DNA of 22,031 bases from an uncultured Clostridium sp. (GCA_947057505.1 CAMSEM010000009.1:1-22031), one strand, 5' to 3'. Counted from the stretch's first letter, positions 1 to 7,800 are shown. A program made the numbers and translations. The notes: generated by a model not told the origin, from the sequence alone.

Positions 1-204
1 ATAAATAGCAGTTGGTAATAATTTTCTGGTTGCTATAAAACAAATACATATAAAAGTAATAAATAATAACGCTATTTCCATGGTTAAATCCATTGGTTCT
101 GCTATAAATGGTGTTCCCATAGAATATAGTACTGTCGCTATTACTCTAAACCCCCAGAACATAAATGCAAATATGGCAATTAGCCAACTAGATAAATTTT
201 TCAT
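1..204 (-). CDS. Partial small membrane protein, 3' end off the window
   Basis: The minus strand reads open from an ATG at 202-204 to the window edge, giving 68 codons without a stop. A clear ribosome binding site (AAAGGAG) sits about 8 bases upstream of the ATG. The peptide starts MKNLSSWLIAIFAFMFWGF and has two hydrophobic stretches, at about residues 5-27 and 43-60, with a basic residue pair after the second, so it is an integral membrane protein. The loop between them carries FIAEPMDLT. I do not recognise the family and the C-terminus is missing. It has its own leader region and lies after the terminator of the next unit upstream, so it is probably transcribed separately. Confidence 0.75.
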   Translation of the reverse strand, partial: MKNLSSWLIAIFAFMFWGFRVIATVLYSMGTPFIAEPMDLTMEIALLFITFICICFIATRKLLPTAIY

Positions 205-244
205 TTGTTATCTCTCCTTTATTTTTATTATTTCCTATGCTTTT

Positions 245-273
245 ATTGTATCATATATTTTTTTATTAGGAAA
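245..273 (-). promoter_or_regulatory. Candidate promoter for the left-edge membrane protein
   Basis: On the minus strand TTTCCT (268-273) and TACAAT (245-250) are separated by exactly 17 bases, about 40 bases upstream of the ATG at 204. The -10 is good and the -35 is weak. A 7-base match to a Spo0A box (TGTCGAA, plus strand 291-297) lies just upstream, but such a match is expected by chance in a window this size. Confidence 0.4.
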
Positions 274-312
274 GCTTTTTTGTTTTAAAATGTCGAAGGA
301 GTTGTAAATATC

Positions 313-381
313 GTTACAATTTACAATTAATAAAAAATAATTAAATTTATTGATAATAGTATCAAGACTGCGAATTGTAAC
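313..381. repeat. Short intergenic repeat with 9-bp terminal inverted repeats (copy 1)
   Basis: The ends are perfect inverted repeats: GTTACAATT at 313-321 and AATTGTAAC at 373-381. The interior contains a stretch (343-363) that recurs with one mismatch at 5778-5798. The flanking 30 bases are also similar, allowing a 2-base gap. It lies in the non-coding gap between the left-edge gene and the DUF1292 gene. It looks like a miniature, MITE-like repeat. No larger mobile element is visible. Confidence 0.5.
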
Positions 382-398
382 TAATTATTCAATACTAA

Positions 399-439
399 AA
401 TAGAGAGCTAATAGCTGTTTTTACTATTATCTCTCTATT
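399..439. terminator. Hairpin terminator after the DUF1292 gene, probably bidirectional
   Basis: AATAGAGAG (399-407) pairs perfectly with CTCTCTATT (431-439), and the loop has further weak pairing. On the minus strand the hairpin begins about 9 bases after the DUF1292 stop codon and is followed by TATTTTAG. On the plus strand it is followed by a run of six T. It ends the long unit that starts near 5690. Confidence 0.75.
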
Positions 440-447
440 ATTTTTTA

Positions 448-771
448 TTAATCTACAAAATTAAATTCATCTTCAAATTTTTCTTTGAATATTTCAAATA
501 CTTTATTTAGTACTTTTTCATCATCTACACTAACATAAGATTCTTCTTCTTCAGATTCTGTATCTTCTAATTTTAGAATTACTACTTCTCCTGGTTCTTC
601 TGTTTCTTCTTCAACTGGTAGAAGTACTACATATTCTTCTCCTTCATATTCAATTAAGTCTAAGAATTCAAATTCTACCTCGTTTCCATCTTCATCATTA
701 AGAACAACTATGTTATCTAGTTCTTCTCCTTCGTTTACGTTTTCTAATTCTTTGTTTACATCTTCACTCAT
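448..771 (-). CDS. DUF1292 family acidic protein (YrzB-like)
   Basis: A 107-residue, strongly acidic protein. The core at about residues 22-70 reads NIVVLNDEDGNEVEFEFLDL followed by a YEGEEYVVLLPVE strand pair, which is the pattern of the DUF1292/YrzB family. The biochemical role of the family is unknown. The start is supported by GAGGAG upstream with a suitable gap. In many Firmicutes this gene follows ireB (yrzL) and ruvX (yrrK), and it does so here, 103 bases after ruvX. A terminator follows at once, so it is the last gene of its unit. The extra Glu/Asp-rich segment at about residues 71-86 and a helical C-terminus are typical of clostridial members. Confidence 0.9.
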   Translation of the reverse strand: MSEDVNKELENVNEGEELDNIVVLNDEDGNEVEFEFLDLIEYEGEEYVVLLPVEEETEEPGEVVILKLEDTESEEEESYVSVDDEKVLNKVFEIFKEKFEDEFNFVD

Positions 772-874
772 TTTCCTTTTTCTCCTCTCATTTATTATAT
801 ATAAATCATTATATTTCTACAATGCTAATATCTTTATTTAGTATTTACATTTTTTTAAAATATATTCTTATAAG

Positions 875-1300
875 TTAATTACTATTTTTTTGTTTGTTCA
901 TATATGTTTCTAAAATGTAGACAGCAGAAATAGTATCTACTATTCCTCTTTTTTTCGTTTTAGAAATATTTAGATAGTTCATTGTTTTATGAGCAGCAAC
1001 TGTTGTTAATCTTTCATCAATTGTTTCTACTGCAATTTTAGGAAATTTACACCTTAATTTATGAATAAATTTTTGTGTTACTTCTACTCTTTGTGTTTTA
1101 CTACCATCCATATTAATTGGCATTCCTATTACAAACACATCAACTTCATATTGGTTTAAAATTTCTTCTAATCTTTTTAATACCAATTTATCGTTTCCAT
1201 TATGATGGATGGTTTCTAAGCCTTGTGCTGTAATTTGTAATTCATCTGTAATTGCAATTCCTACTCTGCTATCTCCATAGTCAATTCCTAATTTTCGCAT
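875..1300 (-). CDS. ruvX: Putative pre-16S rRNA nuclease / Holliday-junction resolvase-like RuvX (YqgF)
   Basis: A 141-residue RNase H-fold protein of normal family length. Visible signatures are the N-terminal strand LGIDYGDSRVG with the first catalytic Asp at residue 7, GMPINMDGS at 59-67, ETIDERLTT at 92-100 with its acidic pair, and VDTISAVYILE with Asp122 near the C-terminus. This is the full acidic set expected for activity. Family members mature the 5' end of 16S rRNA in some bacteria, and a Holliday-junction role has also been proposed. The start lies only 5 bases after the ireB stop, with its GGATGA-like binding site inside the ireB end, so the two are likely translationally coupled. 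The ireB-ruvX-DUF1292 order is a conserved Firmicute arrangement. Confidence 0.95.
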   Translation of the reverse strand: MRKLGIDYGDSRVGIAITDELQITAQGLETIHHNGNDKLVLKRLEEILNQYEVDVFVIGMPINMDGSKTQRVEVTQKFIHKLRCKFPKIAVETIDERLTTVAAHKTMNYLNISKTKKRGIVDTISAVYILETYMNKQKNSN

Positions 1301-1305
1301 TTTGT

Positions 1306-1560
1306 TTAATCATCCAATCCTATATAGTTTTTTACCATTTTTTCTAAAAGCTCATCTCTTTCAACTTGTCTAATTAAATTTCTTGCATCATTATGGCTTG
1401 TAATATAAGTTGGGTCTCCTGATAAAATATAACCTACAATTTGATTAATTGGGTTATAGCCTTTTTCTTCTAAAGCACTATACACTTCTTTTAAAATTTC
1501 TCTTGCTTTTACATTTTTGTCTTTTTCTACTTTAAAGCTAACAGTTTCATCAGATATCAT
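1306..1560 (-). CDS. ireB: IreB family regulatory phosphoprotein (DUF965, YrzL)
   Basis: An 84-residue protein matching the IreB/DUF965 family along its whole length. It has a short N-terminal tail with a Thr at residue 6 (ISDETVSF), a helical core AREILKEVYSALEEKGYNP, then NQIVGYILSGDPTYI and an HNDARNLIRQVERDELLE motif. In Enterococcus the homologue is phosphorylated on N-terminal threonines by the PASTA kinase IreK and controls cephalosporin resistance. The Thr6 here is the plausible equivalent (inference). The strong binding site GGGGGAG precedes the ATG. The gene sits directly upstream of ruvX, and its upstream neighbour is the GGDEF-like protein, 57 bases away, with a 7-bp inverted repeat (1582-1588/1610-1616) in the gap. 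Confidence 0.95.
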   Translation of the reverse strand: MISDETVSFKVEKDKNVKAREILKEVYSALEEKGYNPINQIVGYILSGDPTYITSHNDARNLIRQVERDELLEKMVKNYIGLDD

Positions 1561-1617
1561 AATAATCTCCCCCTATGTTATTAGTTTGATTTAAAATCTT
1601 TTTAATTGCCAAACTAT

Positions 1618-2700
1618 TTATAAATAATTAATAGTATTTTCTTCTTTTGGTGCTCCATCTAAATATTCTTCTAATTTTTTAGTAAGTCCCTCTAATGCAG
1701 TCCCCTTATAATAGGTTGATACTACCACATTTAAATTTGGCACAGCTCCTTTTGTATTTTGAGCATTTTCTTCTTTTATTTCGATTTGTTCTACTTGCTG
1801 CTTTAGCCCATCCATAAAATTAATTACTGCTTCTAGTTCAACACCAGAAAAGATAATTGCAAATTTAGGCCCCATATATCTAACAAAAATATATTCTTTT
1901 GCCAAATTATTTTTTACTACATTACTTACTTTGGTTATTATTTGATTACCTATTTGCCTACTAAAGTTTTCATTTATTTGTTCCAAGTTTGTAATTCTAA
2001 ACAAGCATACTGTAGATGTTGTGTATTGATCTATTATTTTTTTACCTTCTCCAAATAAATATTCTGCCGATTTTAGTTTAGAAAATTCATCATCTCTTAC
2101 AATATTTTCAATAACTTGTTGATTTGTTACTGTTTCTAATACTGATACAATGTTATTTCTTACAACTTCTAGAATTGTAGTATCAGTGTTATCAAATTCA
2201 TGTGGTCTACTACCTTCTATAATCCAATATCCAATATATACATTATCTATATAGAGAGGAAAAAACATAGCTGATTTTGCTCTTCCAAATTCCATTTTTT
2301 GATAAGGTAGCCTTTCTCCTTCTTTATTAATTGTAATATATTTAGGAGTTGCTGTTTGAATACTATCTTTAAAAGTCTCCTCATTATGCAAATTTTTTAA
2401 GGTATTCCAATGTTTTTCTTCTACATTGGAAGCTTTTATTATATAGTCTGTACCATTATATATTACAATGGTAGAATATTTTATTTGATATCTTTCAATT
2501 AAAATATTGTTGATTTTTTTTATTTTTTCGTCTACTGATGTTGTTTCACTGATAGTATTCATAAAATCTTGTAATATATTCAAACTGGTTATCTTTTGAT
2601 TTAAATTTTGAAAATTTTGTATTTTTTTATGTATTGACATATTATACGCCATTAGTAATACAACAATACATACTAACAGTATAATTACTCCAAGTATCAA
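1618..2700 (-). CDS. Membrane-anchored GAF-like and degenerate GGDEF-like protein
   Basis: A 360-residue protein that begins with TTG after a good binding site (AGAGGTGA, 5 bases from the start). Residues 2-19 form one membrane segment. A GAF-like sensory domain covers roughly 45-195 (AMFFPLYIDNVYIGYWIIEG and the following long helix). A C-terminal domain at about 210-345 has the spacing of a GGDEF cyclase, with RYMGPKFAII (274-283) where RYGGDEFAII is expected. The GGDEF signature is therefore MGPKF and cyclase activity is unlikely. A degenerate domain may still bind nucleotide or a partner. It follows the TadZ-like gene by 27 bases and precedes ireB, so it belongs to the same transcript. 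The assignment of the domains rests on pattern recognition only. Confidence 0.8.
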   Translation of the reverse strand: MILGVIILLVCIVVLLMAYNMSIHKKIQNFQNLNQKITSLNILQDFMNTISETTSVDEKIKKINNILIERYQIKYSTIVIYNGTDYIIKASNVEEKHWNTLKNLHNEETFKDSIQTATPKYITINKEGERLPYQKMEFGRAKSAMFFPLYIDNVYIGYWIIEGSRPHEFDNTDTTILEVVRNNIVSVLETVTNQQVIENIVRDDEFSKLKSAEYLFGEGKKIIDQYTTSTVCLFRITNLEQINENFSRQIGNQIITKVSNVVKNNLAKEYIFVRYMGPKFAIIFSGVELEAVINFMDGLKQQVEQIEIKEENAQNTKGAVPNLNVVVSTYYKGTALEGLTKKLEEYLDGAPKEENTINYL

Positions 2701-2727
2701 AAAATCACCTCTTTTTTTGTAATATGT

Positions 2728-5211
2728 TTAATAATTATTTTTCATTTTATTTAGTGTGTTGTTCATATTATTAGAAAAATAATTTGGATTATTATAATTA
2801 TTGTAATTTTTATTATTTCCTTTATTGTTTGAACCATTTATTAAAGGGTACACCATATCTGCTAATTTACCAAGAATTGCCATAAAGTTTTTTGAATAAC
2901 CATTTAATGTAATTTTGCAGTTAACAAGTCCTTCTAAGTATTTTGAATATGCTTGTTCTTCAAATGGTATACTACAATAAGCAACAGTATCTTTATTAAA
3001 TAACTCTGTCATAAATGACATAGCTGGGTCATTGTAGTAAGCCATTCCTCCAATAATTGTTTTATCTGTAATGCTTCTTAATTTTACTACTTTATTTAAA
3101 ACAACTCTAATCTTTTCTGGATTTAATACATTTTTTGCTTTTAAATTTCTCAAAAATGCTGTTAGTGGTTGAATTGTTAATACATCTAGGCTTTGTACTA
3201 AATATAGTTCTTGTGCTTCTTTAAAATATCCATAGTTTGTATCAAAGTCACAATCTAAAATAACTAAAGAATAGTTTTGTACTAATGTTTCTAAAATATG
3301 TTCATAATCATTTATGTCTTCATTTTCTCCTGGTAACATGGTATATACAGTTAAATTTTTGTGTACTTGTATACCACTTGCATTTCCTCTTCTTAAGTTG
3401 TCTATACAATTATATGACACTTGTCTAAGGTTTTCTTCATTTTCAGTATAAATGTAATAAGCATTTTTATTTTGTGTCAAGTCTAAAATAGCTGTATTAA
3501 TTCCTTTTTGTGAAAGCATTTCTGCTACATTGTTTACTAAAAATGAGGTTCCATTCTTAGATGTACCTACAAAAGCAACAATTTTTTTATCTCTTGTTAA
3601 TAATCCACTTAAATTTGCTGAAGCTTGATAGGTATTTGTATTTTCAATAGCATTTTGTGTATTTCCAAATATATTAGCATTATGAGTGCCTATTGTAGTT
3701 TGTTGTTCTTGCCCCCAAATATTACTACTATTGTCTTCTACTTCTACATTTTTCTTAATTGGTTCACTATCAAAATTATTTATTGGTGTTTGTGGTGCTA
3801 CTTCTTGTAATTGTTCTTCTTGTTTATTGCTACTTGCTAATTCTTCTTCAAATAGAGTTTCATCATCAAAACCTGGTAAAATAATTCCATCTGTTTGTGG
3901 TGGTATTATTGTATTTGGATTTTCTTCTTCTCCAAGCTCAAATAAATTAAGAGGAGCAGTATTTTGCATTTCACTTTGCATTTGTATGGTAGGTTCTTCT
4001 GCTGCAGGTATCGTTTGTTCTACTACCTTTTTAGGTCTTCCTCTCCCCTTCTTTGGAGCTTGCACTTTTTCTTGTTCTACTGGCTCTACTTGAACCTTTT
4101 TAGGTCTTCCTCTTCTTTTTGGTTGTACTACTTCTTCTATTTCTTGTGCTTTAGGCATATTTGAATTTTGAATTGTTGGTACTTTTTCTTTCATTTTTGG
4201 TTCTACTTCTTGCATCATTGGAAGTTCTCCTAAAATATCATCAATTTCTTCAATTTGTTGTGGTTGTACTTTCACTTGTTCCTTTATTTGCTCTGGCTGT
4301 TCCCTTACTATTGGTTGTGTCTTCTTTATATTTGCAGTATTAATAGTAGAAGGAATAACAACAGGTTCTGTCATTTTGCTTTTATTTAAGTTTTTCTCAA
4401 TCAAGTCAATTTCTTGCTCTTCTTTTTTGGTATTATATTTATTTTTTTCATTCTTTGCATTTTTTTGATAATCATTAAATTTTCTATTTTTTTCGTTGTT
4501 TACTTTTGGTTGATTTGCAAATGAAACTACTGATTGATATTTGGGACTATTTGCTTCTAATACAGCTTTTACACTTAATGGTAAAAAATTAGCAATTAGT
4601 CTTAACTGAGAATCTGTATATTGACTAGCTATATGATCAAAACTTTCTACATATTTTTGTTCATTATTACCTAATTTTTTATAATGGCTTACAATGTTTT
4701 GAATTTCAATTTCGCTAACATCACCTTCATTTTCTACTTTGTAATCTACATCTTCTGAATCTATGTTGTAATATACTTTTGCTTCCTTTTTTGTACGTGG
4801 TCTGGCTAATAGTTCACATACTTTGGTAATGCTTCTATCTTTTCCAAGTAAAGCATTATATACCCCTATTCCAAATAGTTTTACTAACAATGGTTCTGAT
4901 TTTGTTCTTCTATCAGTACAAATTAGAATAATTGGAATATCGTTTCCTAATTGATCAGCTGCTTCATCACTGATTTTATCCATTTGTTCAAATATAAATT
5001 TATCAATAGCATCATAATTATTATTTGAAAATGGCTGTAAATCCTCACTAATTACGATTCTATCGTAACTTTTATCTCTTTGTAACTCTTTAATAATTGC
5101 ATTAAAATAATATACATTTTTTACTGAAATTATTTCTTTATAGTCTTGTTGATATTTTTGTATAATTGACTCAGAAATATTTTCATTATTTACTGCAAAT
5201 AATACTTTCAT
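2728..5211 (-). CDS. TadZ/CpaE-like protein: receiver-like domain, long linker with AT-hook-like motifs, degenerate MinD-type ATPase
   Basis: The frame is open up to 5271, but the ATG at 5211 has the binding site (GGAGGGG, 9 bases upstream) and gives 827 residues starting MKVLFAVNNENIS. Residues 1-150 look like a response-regulator-type fold, and 150-230 is helical. Residues 230-540 form a low-complexity Gln/Glu/Pro/Lys linker with two RGRPKK motifs at about 366 and 389, like AT hooks. Residues 545-800 resemble a MinD/ParA ATPase: strand KKIVAFVG, deviant P-loop GTSKNGTS (549-556), Walker B-like SLVILDCDFD near 650, RVVLNKV near 710. The invariant P-loop Lys is Thr555. The tail is Asn-rich. 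The receiver-plus-MinD layout is that of TadZ/CpaE, which localise Tad pilus machinery, but no other tad gene is visible. The start lies 5 bases after the VirB2-like gene, suggesting coupling. Confidence 0.8.
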   Translation of the reverse strand: MKVLFAVNNENISESIIQKYQQDYKEIISVKNVYYFNAIIKELQRDKSYDRIVISEDLQPFSNNNYDAIDKFIFEQMDKISDEAADQLGNDIPIILICTDRRTKSEPLLVKLFGIGVYNALLGKDRSITKVCELLARPRTKKEAKVYYNIDSEDVDYKVENEGDVSEIEIQNIVSHYKKLGNNEQKYVESFDHIASQYTDSQLRLIANFLPLSVKAVLEANSPKYQSVVSFANQPKVNNEKNRKFNDYQKNAKNEKNKYNTKKEEQEIDLIEKNLNKSKMTEPVVIPSTINTANIKKTQPIVREQPEQIKEQVKVQPQQIEEIDDILGELPMMQEVEPKMKEKVPTIQNSNMPKAQEIEEVVQPKRRGRPKKVQVEPVEQEKVQAPKKGRGRPKKVVEQTIPAAEEPTIQMQSEMQNTAPLNLFELGEEENPNTIIPPQTDGIILPGFDDETLFEEELASSNKQEEQLQEVAPQTPINNFDSEPIKKNVEVEDNSSNIWGQEQQTTIGTHNANIFGNTQNAIENTNTYQASANLSGLLTRDKKIVAFVGTSKNGTSFLVNNVAEMLSQKGINTAILDLTQNKNAYYIYTENEENLRQVSYNCIDNLRRGNASGIQVHKNLTVYTMLPGENEDINDYEHILETLVQNYSLVILDCDFDTNYGYFKEAQELYLVQSLDVLTIQPLTAFLRNLKAKNVLNPEKIRVVLNKVVKLRSITDKTIIGGMAYYNDPAMSFMTELFNKDTVAYCSIPFEEQAYSKYLEGLVNCKITLNGYSKNFMAILGKLADMVYPLINGSNNKGNNKNYNNYNNPNYFSNNMNNTLNKMKNNY

Positions 5212-5216
5212 TTGTT

Positions 5217-5624
5217 TTAACCCCTCCAACCTTTTACAACAATTGCAAAAATTAATGGTAATACTTGACAAATCACCATAACTGTAATAATGGCAACTAA
5301 TACACCAAAGCCTTTATCTTGTACATCTAATTTTCTAATTCCTATTACATAACGGTATACTGCCGCAATTACAATTCCTACAAACCCAAAGGGTATACTA
5401 TATATTCTAATAACATTTAAAATATAGGCTGCAAGCCCATAGGTATCATTTCCATATGTTGCTTGATAATCTTCTAAACTTTTTAGTGCTTTATCTTTTA
5501 ATTCTACTAAGTTTGTGGTTGCTGTATTTGTAGTTAGTGTGTTTTGTGGTGTAGCAGCCGCATATACGCAAACGCTTCCAAATAAAATTAAAAATACAAA
5601 TAAAATTGCTATTACTTTTTTCAT
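5217..5624 (-). CDS. Small secreted/membrane protein resembling VirB2/TrbC pilins
   Basis: The ATG at 5624 (135 residues, MKKVIAILFVF) has AAGGAAGGGG 11 bases upstream. A GTG 42 bases earlier keeps the frame open but has no binding site, so I prefer the ATG. Residues 1-22 form a signal peptide with a likely cut around VYA-AA. A polar stretch rich in Thr/Asn follows, then two membrane helices at about 72-96 and 106-130 separated by a basic turn (IRKLDVQDKG), ending KGWRG. A signal peptide followed by two hydrophobic helices is the layout of VirB2/TrbC-type pilins and of some small type IV secretion subunits. I see no decisive motif, so this is architecture-based. It is the first gene of the unit that includes the TadZ-like gene. 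Confidence 0.7.
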   Translation of the reverse strand: MKKVIAILFVFLILFGSVCVYAAATPQNTLTTNTATTNLVELKDKALKSLEDYQATYGNDTYGLAAYILNVIRIYSIPFGFVGIVIAAVYRYVIGIRKLDVQDKGFGVLVAIITVMVICQVLPLIFAIVVKGWRG

Positions 5625-5686
5625 AAATTTATTTGCCCCTTCCTTGTTTTTTCTTTTTACTTTCACTTTTAATTTTTTACCATTAT

Positions 5687-5715
5687 ATCATACAATAAAG
5701 TATGAAAAATAGCAA
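5687..5715 (-). promoter_or_regulatory. Probable sigma-A promoter of the VirB2-like / TadZ-like / ireB unit
   Basis: On the minus strand TTGCTA (5710-5715) is followed after exactly 17 bases by TATGAT (5687-5692), with a second TATAAT directly downstream (5682-5687). It lies about 60 bases upstream of the chosen ATG at 5624. No other promoter of similar quality is visible down to the terminator near 420, so it could serve the whole six-gene unit. Confidence 0.55.
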
Positions 5716-5750
5716 GGAAAAAAACATATATTTTTTATATTATTGGTAAG

Positions 5751-5798
5751 TTACAATTCATAGCTAATAAGAATACTAAATTTATTGATAATAATATC
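5751..5798. repeat. Short intergenic repeat (copy 2)
   Basis: This stretch starts with GTTACAATT and ends with a 21-base block (5778-5798) identical but for one base to 343-363. The order and spacing match copy 1 apart from a 2-base gap. The right-hand inverted end of copy 1 is not clearly preserved here. Apart from this repeat, the promoter and the terminator, the 304-base gap between the VirB2-like ATG and the fibronectin gene holds nothing I recognise. Confidence 0.45.
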
Positions 5799-5893
5799 CT
5801 TTTTTGCTGTCAATTTGTTTGGTAAACTGCACAGCCTAAGATAGCCTAACCTTATTGTACACATAAAAAGTTCAAAGATTTTCTCTATACAAT

Positions 5894-5919
5894 AAAAAAG
5901 AGGCTAAGGCCTCTTTTTT
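5894..5919. terminator. Perfect rho-independent terminator after the fibronectin-domain gene
   Basis: AAAAAAGAGGC (5894-5904) pairs over 11 bases with GCCTCTTTTTT (5909-5919) around a 4-base loop. It begins 10 bases past the stop codon at 5929. The T-run on each side makes it work in both orientations. Confidence 0.93.
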
Positions 5920-5928
5920 ATTATTGCT

Positions 5929-7800
5929 TTATTTTGCTCTAAATTCTACAATATTAGAATATTGTCCTGCTACTAATCTTCCATTTACATATTTGTATGC
6001 TCTTATTTTGGCTGTATAGTTATATTGTTTATTTGTTAGTCCTGAAATTTCTCTGCTGTTTGTGTAAACTGTAAATTTATTGCTTCCACCAATTCCTGGT
6101 ACAGTAAATTCTATTTCATATTTTACAGCATCTTGTACTTTGTTCCATGTTAAATATACAGTATCTTTTACTACATTTGCTCTTACGCCACTTACTTTAG
6201 GAACACTAGTGCTACTTTCCCATGTATTTTGTTCTTTTTGAGAATCTGTACTAGATTTTGTAGTAAATGTTACAATTGTTCCACTTGTTTCTTTTTCTCT
6301 GCCATTTATTTTTTGATAAGCACATATTTTTACTTTATAGGTAGTGCTATATGATAAACGATCTAATGTCATGCTTGTAGAAGTAGTAGTTCCTTTGTAT
6401 TCATAGCTATTACTATTTTTTCTAGCTAAGTATACATTATATCCTTTAGCACCAGATACTTTTGACCATCCTATTAGTGCTCTATTATTAACTACATCTG
6501 CATAGGCATTTTTTACATTGCTTATTTGTTTGCTTTCATCATAACCTGTTGTAAATTTTACTTCGTTTGAATATTCTCCATAATATTTGGTTCTATTTAT
6601 TTTTTCATATGCTCTTACTTTGATACGATAAGTGGTATTTTCATTTAATGGGTAAATGCTTGCATAATTATCATTAATACCATCTGAATATAATTGGTAA
6701 GAACCATTTCCTTTTTTTACCCAAATTTCGTAGCCATCTATATTAGATATTCTTGACCAGTCTAAAGATACTTTATTTCCATCTACATCTGCATATAAGT
6801 TTTTAACTGTTCCTACATCATATCTTGTATCTCTTGGTGTTGTAAAGCTTTTAACTGGTGATTCTTCTCCATAAATAGTACCATTATTTCCATTTCTAAA
6901 TGCTACTACTTTTACTTTATAATTAGTGTCATAGCTCAAATTTGTTAATTTTGCACTTGTTTTGTAAACAGTGTCAATATATTTATAAGAACCATTTGAT
7001 TTAGATACATAAATTTCGTATCCATCTGCATTAGCTGCTTTAGACCAACTAATACTTGCCTGGTTTTCATCTACTCTATCTATATATAAGTTATTAACTT
7101 TTGCTGGCTTTGTTTCTTCTGGTTTTACTATTTCTTCATATTTATTGGTATTAATAGTTAGTTTTTGTTCAGGTGAAAATGCCCCATATTCAAGTGCTCC
7201 AGAATTTAAGGTTTTATATGCTCTTACTTTAAAATAGTAAGTTTTAGAATTTTCAAAACCAGTAATAATAGCACTAGTGGCTCCACCATCTACAGCCCCT
7301 ATATTAACATAGCCTAAGTTTGGAATATCTACAAATACTTGATAGCCTGTAGCATTTGAAATTTTAGACCAATTTAATGTAACATTACCACCATTTTGGC
7401 TTGCAGTTAAACTGTTAACTTTATTTAGTGTAGTGGTTGTAGTTGTACTTACATTAATAATATTAGAAAAGCTTCCAGTTTCTTTTTTTCCATTGCTGTT
7501 AATTTGGTAAGCACATATTTTTGCTTTATAATCATTAGACTCTTTAAAACCTATAATAGCAGCAACATTGTCTATAACTGAACCAATATATTCATACCCT
7601 TTATTTGCAGTATTAATATATATGTCATAACCATCTGCATGATAAACATTGTCCCAGTTGAAATAAACTGTATTCCCTTTCATTTCTGATGTTAAATTAT
7701 ATACTTTTCCTACTGTGGCAGCTTGCACTGGCACACTTATCATTGGTAAAACGATTAATAATAGTGTAATAATGATTGCAATACTTTTTTTAGCTTTCAT
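5929..7800 (-). CDS. Secreted protein of six fibronectin type III domains
   Basis: The ATG at 7800 has the binding site AAGGGGGAG upstream and a proper signal peptide, so I prefer it to an in-frame ATG 39 bases earlier. It gives 623 residues. Residues 1-27 are the signal peptide (KAKK, hydrophobic core, cut near VQA-A). Six FN3 repeats follow, at about 30-121, 125-220, 235-325, 330-422, 428-518 and 535-623. Each has the pattern V..L.A....N.V.L.WSK...A.GYE.YV, a Tyr/Leu strand and Y.VKVRAY. There is no catalytic domain, no LPXTG and no C-terminal membrane segment, so the protein is probably released or held non-covalently. It could bind wall polymers or other surface proteins (inference). It is a single-gene unit with its own promoter and terminator. 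Confidence 0.9.
   Translation of the reverse strand: MKAKKSIAIIITLLLIVLPMISVPVQAATVGKVYNLTSEMKGNTVYFNWDNVYHADGYDIYINTANKGYEYIGSVIDNVAAIIGFKESNDYKAKICAYQINSNGKKETGSFSNIINVSTTTTTTLNKVNSLTASQNGGNVTLNWSKISNATGYQVFVDIPNLGYVNIGAVDGGATSAIITGFENSKTYYFKVRAYKTLNSGALEYGAFSPEQKLTINTNKYEEIVKPEETKPAKVNNLYIDRVDENQASISWSKAANADGYEIYVSKSNGSYKYIDTVYKTSAKLTNLSYDTNYKVKVVAFRNGNNGTIYGEESPVKSFTTPRDTRYDVGTVKNLYADVDGNKVSLDWSRISNIDGYEIWVKKGNGSYQLYSDGINDNYASIYPLNENTTYRIKVRAYEKINRTKYYGEYSNEVKFTTGYDESKQISNVKNAYADVVNNRALIGWSKVSGAKGYNVYLARKNSNSYEYKGTTTSTSMTLDRLSYSTTYKVKICAYQKINGREKETSGTIVTFTTKSSTDSQKEQNTWESSTSVPKVSGVRANVVKDTVYLTWNKVQDAVKYEIEFTVPGIGGSNKFTVYTNSREISGLTNKQYNYTAKIRAYKYVNGRLVAGQYSNIVEFRAK

Noticed and set aside
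291..297. Possible Spo0A box TGTCGAA upstream of the left-edge membrane gene
   Set aside because: A single 7-base match is expected by chance on two strands of 22 kb. No second box is nearby.
3625..4343. Several open frames on the plus strand across the TadZ-like linker
   Set aside because: They are antisense shadows of the low-complexity linker, with biased Ser/Leu/Phe composition and no binding sites.
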